Assembly: GCF_002091755.1 (NCBI RefSeq)
Contig: NZ_BDAI01000027.1
Coordinates: 1 to 9,894 of the forward strand
Length of the DNA: 9,894 nt
Reading direction: 5' to 3'
Source of the DNA: Pseudomonas nitroreducens NBRC 12694
Lineage (GTDB): Bacteria > Pseudomonadota > Gammaproteobacteria > Pseudomonadales > Pseudomonadaceae
The notes under the pieces are model-generated. The model saw only the letters and a list, made by a program, of their open reading frames with translations. It did not search any database and was not told where the DNA came from. A program made the translations under genes and the position numbers. Position 1 is the stretch's first letter. Every line of letters begins with the position of its first letter. Shown here piece after piece: positions 5,345-9,894 of the stretch.

Positions 5345-6892
5345 TCACTCCTGTATCTGCACGGTCTGGATGACGTTGCGCTGGTCCACGGCCTTGCCGC
5401 CGAACAGGTTGACGCCAGAATTGCTGCCAGAGCTGCTGGAGCAACCGTTGCCGAAGCTGAAGCCGCAACCCGAACGCTCGGCGAAGGCATCCGACAGCGC
5501 TTCCTCGCGGTGGGCAGTCGGGATGACGAAACGGTCTTCGTAGTTGGCGATCGCCAGGTAGCGGTACATCTCTTCCACCTGGTTGACCGACAGGCCGACC
5601 TTCTCCAGTACCGCCAGGTCCTGCTTGCCTTCGACGTGCTCGGCACGCTTGTAGGCGCGCATGGCCAGCAGGCGCTTGAGGGCCAACAGTACCGGCGCGG
5701 TATCGCCGGCGGTCAGCAGGTTGGCCAGGTACTGCACGGGGATGCGCAGGGACTCGACGTCCGGGATCACCCCGTCGCTGCCGATGTGGCCTTCGGAAGC
5801 GGCGTTCTGGATCGGCGACAGCGGCGGCACGTACCACACCATCGGCAGCGTGCGGTATTCCGGGTGCAGCGGCAGGGCCAGCTTCCAGTCCATGGCCAGC
5901 TTGTACACCGGCGACTTCTGCGCGGACTCGATGACGCTGTCCGGTACGCCGTCCTTGCGGGCCTGTTCGATCACTTTCGGGTCGAACGGGTCGAGGAAGA
6001 TTTCCAGCTGCTTCTGGTAAAGGTCGCGCTCGTTCTCGCAGGTGGCTACTTCGTGGATGCGGTCGGCGTCATACAGCAGCACGCCGAGGTAACGGATGCG
6101 GCCCACGCAGGTTTCCGAGCAGACGGTCGGCTGGCCGGCCTCGATGCGCGGGTAGCAGAAGATGCACTTCTCGGATTTGCCGCTCTTCCAGTTGAAGTAG
6201 ATCTTCTTGTACGGGCAGCCGCTGATGCACATGCGCCAGCCCCGGCACTTGTCCTGGTCGATGAGGACGATGCCGTCTTCCTCGCGCTTGTAGATCGCGC
6301 CGCTCGGGCACGAGGCCACGCACGCCGGGTTCAGGCAGTGCTCGCACAGGCGCGGCAGGTACATCATGAAGGTGTTTTCGTACTCGCCGTAGATGTCCGC
6401 CTGGATCTGGTCGAAGTTCTTGTCCTTGCGGCGCTTGGCGAATTCGGTGCCGAGGATTTCCTCCCAGTTCGGGCCCCATTCGATCTTCTGCATGCGCTGG
6501 CCGGAGACCAGCGAGCGCGGGCGGGCGACCGGCTGGTGCTGGGCCTTGGGCGCGGTGTGCAGGTGCTGGTAGTCGAAGTCGAAGGGTTCGTAGTAGTCAT
6601 CGATTTCCGGCAGGTCCGGGTTGGCGAAGATGTTCGCCAGCACGCGGAACTTGCCGCCGATGCGCGGGACGATGGAGCCGTCGGCGTTACGCTTCCAGCC
6701 GCCCTTCCACTTCTCCTGGTTCTCCCACTCTTTCGGGTAACCGATGCCGGGCTTGGTTTCGACGTTGTTGAACCAGGCGTACTCGACGCCTTCGCGGCTG
6801 GTCCAGACGTTCTTGCAGGTGATGGAGCAGGTGTGGCAACCGATGCATTTGTCGAGGTTCAGCACCATGCCGACTTGCGAACGAATTTTCAT
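5345..6892 (-). CDS. narH: Respiratory nitrate reductase beta subunit NarH
   Basis: The 515-aa electron-transfer subunit (E. coli NarH is 512) carries electrons from the NarI haems to NarG through one [3Fe-4S] and three [4Fe-4S] clusters, on the cytoplasmic side. All four cysteine groups are present: Cys16, 19, 22, 26; Cys183, 186, 191, 195; Cys216 with Trp219, Cys222, Cys226; and Cys243, 246, 258, 262. Trp219 in place of a cysteine marks the 3Fe-4S site, as in E. coli. The C-terminus holds a Gly/Ser-rich stretch with two further cysteines (GCGFSFGNGC), also a feature of E. coli NarH. The start MKIRSQVGM at 6892 matches the family; an in-frame TTG at 6907 overlaps the narG stop and is discounted. 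GAGGA (6901-6905) lies 8 nt upstream and overlaps the end of narG; the intergenic gap is 11 bp. Confidence 0.98.
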   Translation of the reverse strand: MKIRSQVGMVLNLDKCIGCHTCSITCKNVWTSREGVEYAWFNNVETKPGIGYPKEWENQEKWKGGWKRNADGSIVPRIGGKFRVLANIFANPDLPEIDDYYEPFDFDYQHLHTAPKAQHQPVARPRSLVSGQRMQKIEWGPNWEEILGTEFAKRRKDKNFDQIQADIYGEYENTFMMYLPRLCEHCLNPACVASCPSGAIYKREEDGIVLIDQDKCRGWRMCISGCPYKKIYFNWKSGKSEKCIFCYPRIEAGQPTVCSETCVGRIRYLGVLLYDADRIHEVATCENERDLYQKQLEIFLDPFDPKVIEQARKDGVPDSVIESAQKSPVYKLAMDWKLALPLHPEYRTLPMVWYVPPLSPIQNAASEGHIGSDGVIPDVESLRIPVQYLANLLTAGDTAPVLLALKRLLAMRAYKRAEHVEGKQDLAVLEKVGLSVNQVEEMYRYLAIANYEDRFVIPTAHREEALSDAFAERSGCGFSFGNGCSSSSGSNSGVNLFGGKAVDQRNVIQTVQIQE

Positions 6893-6903
6893 GGCAGTAA
6901 TCC

Positions 6904-9894
6904 TCAAATGTCCTGGGGCAGCGGTTGCGGCAGAGCGTCACCGCCCAGCCCGCCCTGCTCCGGCTCGTCGAGCCAGTCGACCTTGTTCATCTTGCGCACC
7001 ACGACGAATTCGTCGCGGTTGCAGCCGACCGTGCCGTAGTAGTTGAAGCCCCAGGCCTGCTGGGCGTAGCCGCCGATCATGTGGGTAGGCTTGAGGACCA
7101 CGCGGGTCACCGAGTTGTGGTGGCCGCCGCGGGTCTTGGTGGTCTCGCTACCTGGCAGGTTCACGATGCGTTCCTGGGCGTGGTACATCATCACCATGCC
7201 GTCCTTCACGCGCTGGCTGACCACCGCGCGGCAGGTCGCGGCGCCGTTGGCGTTGAAGACCTCGACCCAGTCGTTGTCCTCGATGCCGGCGCGTTTCGCG
7301 TCGTTCTCGCTCATCCAGATGATCGGGCCACCGCGCGACAGGGTGAGCATCAGCAGGTTGTCGCTGTAGGTGGAGTGGATGCCCCACTTCTGGTGCGGGG
7401 TGATCCAGTTCAGGGTGATCTCGGTGTTGCCGTTGGGCTTCTTGTTGAACAACTTGTCGGTGCTGCGGGTGTTGACCGGCGGCCGGTAGCTGACGAAACC
7501 CTCGCCGAAGGCCTGCATCCAGGGGTGATCCTGGTAGAACTGCTGGCGACCGGTGATGGTGCGCCACGGGATCATCTCGTGGACGTTGGTGTAGCAGGCG
7601 TTGTAGCTCACGTGTTCATCTTCCAGGCCCGACCAGGTGGGGCTGGAGATGATCTTGCGCGGCTGCGCCTGGACGTCGCGGAAGCGGATCTTCTCTTCTT
7701 CCTTGGGCAGCGCCAGGTGGGTGTGGTCGCGGCCGGTGAACTTCGACAGCGCTTCCCAGGCCTTCACGGCCACCTGGCCGTTGGTTTCCGGCGCCAGGGC
7801 GAGGATCACCTCGGCGGCGTCGATGGCGCTTTCGATGCGCGGGCGGCCTTCGCTGATGCCGGTTTCGGTGACCTTGTGGTTCAGCTCGCCGAGCAGTTTG
7901 ATTTCCTTCTCGGTGTTCCAGCCGATGCCCTTGCCGCCGTTGCCCAGCTTGTCCAGCAGCGGGCCGAGGGAGGTGAACTTCTTGTAGGTGTTCGGGTAAT
8001 CACGCTCGACCACATGCAGGGTCGGCATGGTGCGGCCAGGGACAGGTTCGCACTCGCCCGTCTTCCAGTCGGTGCCGCCGAAGGGCTGCGCGAGTTCGTT
8101 GGCGGTGTCGTGCAGCAGCGGCACGGTGACCAGGTCCTTCTCCACGCCCAGGTGGCCAACGGAAACTTCGGAGAACTTCTTGGCGATGGCCTTGTAGATT
8201 TCCCAGTCGCTCTTGGCTTCCCAGGCCGGGTCGGTGGCGGCGGACAGCGGGTGGATGAAGGGGTGCATGTCGGAGGTGTTGAGGTCGTCCTTTTCGTACC
8301 AGGTCGCGGTCGGCAGGACGATGTCCGAGTACATGCAGGTGGAGGACATGCGGAAGTCCAGGGTGGTGACCAGGTCCAGCTTGCCCTCGGCGCCTTCATC
8401 GACCCAGTCCACTTCGCCCGGGCAGGGGCCGCCGGCCTTGCCGAGGTCATCGTTCATCACGCCGTTCTTCGCGCCCAGCAGGTACTTGAGCATGTACTCG
8501 TGGCCCTTGCCCGAGGAGCCGAGCAGGTTGGAGCGCCAGATGAACATGTTGCGCGGGAAGTTCTGCGGGTCGTCCGGCTGCTCGCTGGCCACGCGCAGGT
8601 TGCCGGCCTTGAGTTCACGCACCACATAGTCCTGCACCGGGATGCCAGCGCGCTCGGCGTCGGCGGCGATGTGTAGCGGGTTGCGGTTGAGCTGCGGGGC
8701 GGACGGCAGCCAGCCCATGCGCTCGGCGCGGATGTTGTAGTCCAGCGCGTGCTCGGGGAACTGCTTGGTGTCAGCCAGCGGCGAGAGCACCTCGTGCATC
8801 GAGATCTTCTCGTGGCGCCACTGCGAGCTGTGCAGGTAGAAGAAGCTGGTGCCGTTCATCTGCCGCGGCGGGCGGCTCCAGTCGGTGCCGAACGCCAGCG
8901 GGACCCAGCCGGTCTGCGGGCGGAGTTTTTCCTGGCCCACGTAGTGCGCCCAGCCGCCACCACTCTGGCCGATGCAGCCGCACATCATCAGCATGTTGAT
9001 GACCGCGCGGTAGTTCATGTCCATGTGGTACCAGTGGTTCATCGCGGCGCCGATGATGACCATGGCCTTGCCGTGGGTCTTGTCGGCGCTGTCGGCGAAC
9101 TCGCGGGCCACCTGGATGGCACGGGCGGCCGGGACGCCGGTGATGCGCGCCTGCCAGGCCGGGGTGTAGGGCACGTCGGCATCGGTGTAGGAGGCGGCGA
9201 CGTTGCGGCCACCCAGGCCACGATCGACGCTGTAGTTGGCCATCTGCAGGTCATACACGGTGGCGACGCGCAGGGTCTGGCCATCGACGCCAGTGAACTC
9301 GCGGAAGGGTACGCGGCGCACCAACACCTCGTCGTTGTCCACGCCCTTGAAGTGCGGGTGTTCCTGCCCGGCGAAGTACGGGAAACCGACGTCGCAGGCG
9401 TTTTCCGGGCCATCGATCAGGCTCAGCGCCAGGCGTGTTTCACGTTGCGCGCCGCCCTCTTTCTCCTCGATGTTCCACTTGCCCGACTCGCCCCAGCGGT
9501 AGCCGATGGCGCCGGTGGGTGAGACCAGTTCGCCGCTGATTTCGTCGAGGCCGATGGTCTTCCACTCGGGGTTGTTTTCCTGGCCGAGGTTGCCGGCGAG
9601 GTCCGCCGCGCGCAGGTAGCGGGTCGGCTTGAGCACGCCTTCGGTGTGCGGTTCGAGCAGCACCAGCATCGGCATGTCGGTGTACTGGCGGCAGTAGTCG
9701 ACGAAGTAGGCGCTGGGCTTCTCGAGGTGGAATTCCTTGAGGATGACGTGACCAAAAGCCATGCCCAGTGCGGCGTCGGTGCCCTGCTTGGGGTTGAGCC
9801 AGAGGTCGGTGAGCTTGGCCACTTCGGAGTAGTCCGGGGTGACGGCCACGGTCTTGGTGCCCTTGTAGCGGACTTCGGTGAAGAAGTGCGCGTC
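6904..9894 (-). CDS. narG: Respiratory nitrate reductase alpha subunit NarG (5' end missing)
   Basis: This is the C-terminal 996 residues of the catalytic subunit, which reduces nitrate to nitrite at a Mo-bisPGD centre in the cytoplasm. The frame stays open to the window edge (the last visible codons read DAHFFTEVRYKG), so an in-frame GTG at 9849 is not the start. Against about 1250 residues in the family, roughly 250 N-terminal residues are missing, including the FS0 cluster ligands (one His and three Cys) and the Mo-ligand Asp. Visible family blocks include VAVTPDYSEVAKL and TDMPMLVLLEPHTEG near the start, NHWYHMDMNYRAVINMLMMC and GQSGGGWAHYVGQEKLRP in the molybdopterin-binding core, MSSTCMYSDIVLPTATWYEK, and the C-terminal molydopterin-dinucleotide domain from about EHVSYNACYTNVHEMIPWRT onward. 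No frameshift or internal stop is seen. It heads the visible narGHJI run; its promoter and any narK lie outside. Confidence 0.98.
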   Translation of the reverse strand, partial: DAHFFTEVRYKGTKTVAVTPDYSEVAKLTDLWLNPKQGTDAALGMAFGHVILKEFHLEKPSAYFVDYCRQYTDMPMLVLLEPHTEGVLKPTRYLRAADLAGNLGQENNPEWKTIGLDEISGELVSPTGAIGYRWGESGKWNIEEKEGGAQRETRLALSLIDGPENACDVGFPYFAGQEHPHFKGVDNDEVLVRRVPFREFTGVDGQTLRVATVYDLQMANYSVDRGLGGRNVAASYTDADVPYTPAWQARITGVPAARAIQVAREFADSADKTHGKAMVIIGAAMNHWYHMDMNYRAVINMLMMCGCIGQSGGGWAHYVGQEKLRPQTGWVPLAFGTDWSRPPRQMNGTSFFYLHSSQWRHEKISMHEVLSPLADTKQFPEHALDYNIRAERMGWLPSAPQLNRNPLHIAADAERAGIPVQDYVVRELKAGNLRVASEQPDDPQNFPRNMFIWRSNLLGSSGKGHEYMLKYLLGAKNGVMNDDLGKAGGPCPGEVDWVDEGAEGKLDLVTTLDFRMSSTCMYSDIVLPTATWYEKDDLNTSDMHPFIHPLSAATDPAWEAKSDWEIYKAIAKKFSEVSVGHLGVEKDLVTVPLLHDTANELAQPFGGTDWKTGECEPVPGRTMPTLHVVERDYPNTYKKFTSLGPLLDKLGNGGKGIGWNTEKEIKLLGELNHKVTETGISEGRPRIESAIDAAEVILALAPETNGQVAVKAWEALSKFTGRDHTHLALPKEEEKIRFRDVQAQPRKIISSPTWSGLEDEHVSYNACYTNVHEMIPWRTITGRQQFYQDHPWMQAFGEGFVSYRPPVNTRSTDKLFNKKPNGNTEITLNWITPHQKWGIHSTYSDNLLMLTLSRGGPIIWMSENDAKRAGIEDNDWVEVFNANGAATCRAVVSQRVKDGMVMMYHAQERIVNLPGSETTKTRGGHHNSVTRVVLKPTHMIGGYAQQAWGFNYYGTVGCNRDEFVVVRKMNKVDWLDEPEQGGLGGDALPQPLPQDI

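Noticed and set aside
5340..5837. Upstream extension of the narJ reading frame into narH
   Set aside because: The added residues are an out-of-frame Arg/Gly/Pro-rich translation of narH. The ATG at 5339 has a good Shine-Dalgarno and matches NarJ N-termini.
5327..7039. 570-codon open frame on the plus strand opposite narH
   Set aside because: It is a GC-rich shadow of narH. The composition (runs of Val, Ala, Leu, Asp) is typical of antisense frames; there is no family resemblance, and the minus strand has all NarH cysteine motifs.
6925..8676. 583-codon open frame on the plus strand opposite narG
   Set aside because: It is the mirror of NarG codons with strong third-position G/C. There is no ribosome binding site or recognisable domain, and NarG is intact on the other strand.

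Overview
The window is about 65% G+C by eye, with strongly G/C-ending codons. Every convincing gene lies on the minus strand, so genes are described from high to low coordinates. Gene content, order and intergenic repeats point to a Pseudomonas chromosome, probably the P. aeruginosa / P. citronellolis / P. nitroreducens side of the genus. This rests on recognising the protein families and the nar-ppiC-moaA order from memory; no database was searched.

Region 9894-3898 holds the membrane-bound respiratory nitrate reductase genes narG (5' end cut by the window edge), narH, narJ and narI. They are packed with gaps of 11, 5 and 2 bp, each with a Shine-Dalgarno sequence over the end of the preceding gene. 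NarG (Mo-bisPGD catalytic subunit) and NarH (four Fe-S clusters) sit on the cytoplasmic face, anchored by the di-haem quinol oxidase NarI. NarJ is the chaperone that holds apo-NarGH for cofactor insertion and membrane attachment. The key NarH cysteines (with Trp219 marking the 3Fe-4S site) and the four haem histidines of NarI are all present, so those subunits look functional. The operon promoter and the N-terminal quarter of NarG lie beyond base 9894.

Region 3897-1753 continues on the same strand with a cytoplasmic NifM/PpiC-type parvulin peptidyl-prolyl isomerase and moaA, the radical-SAM enzyme of the first molybdenum cofactor step. These look like accessory genes: MoaA supports supply of the cofactor NarG needs, and the parvulin may help fold or mature the reductase (inference). 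They are separated from narI and from each other by 118 bp and 221 bp gaps filled with hairpin-forming intergenic repeats, which could modulate expression of the distal genes.

Region 1752-1136 is a 617-bp non-coding stretch. It holds a probable moaA terminator, one repeat copy, an unexplained plus-strand intrinsic terminator (possible end of a small RNA), and the probable promoter and long hairpin-rich leader of the next gene. Region 1135-359 encodes a lone periplasmic basic-amino-acid-type ABC substrate-binding protein with a textbook terminator just after it. Region 358-1 is non-coding and rich in Pseudomonas-type palindromic repeats.

No clearly undescribed system was found: the genes are a familiar denitrification/nitrate respiration locus. 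The observations most worth checking are the orphan plus-strand terminator, the repeat pair that could fold the moaA-ppiC gap into a long stem, and the role of the operon-embedded parvulin.
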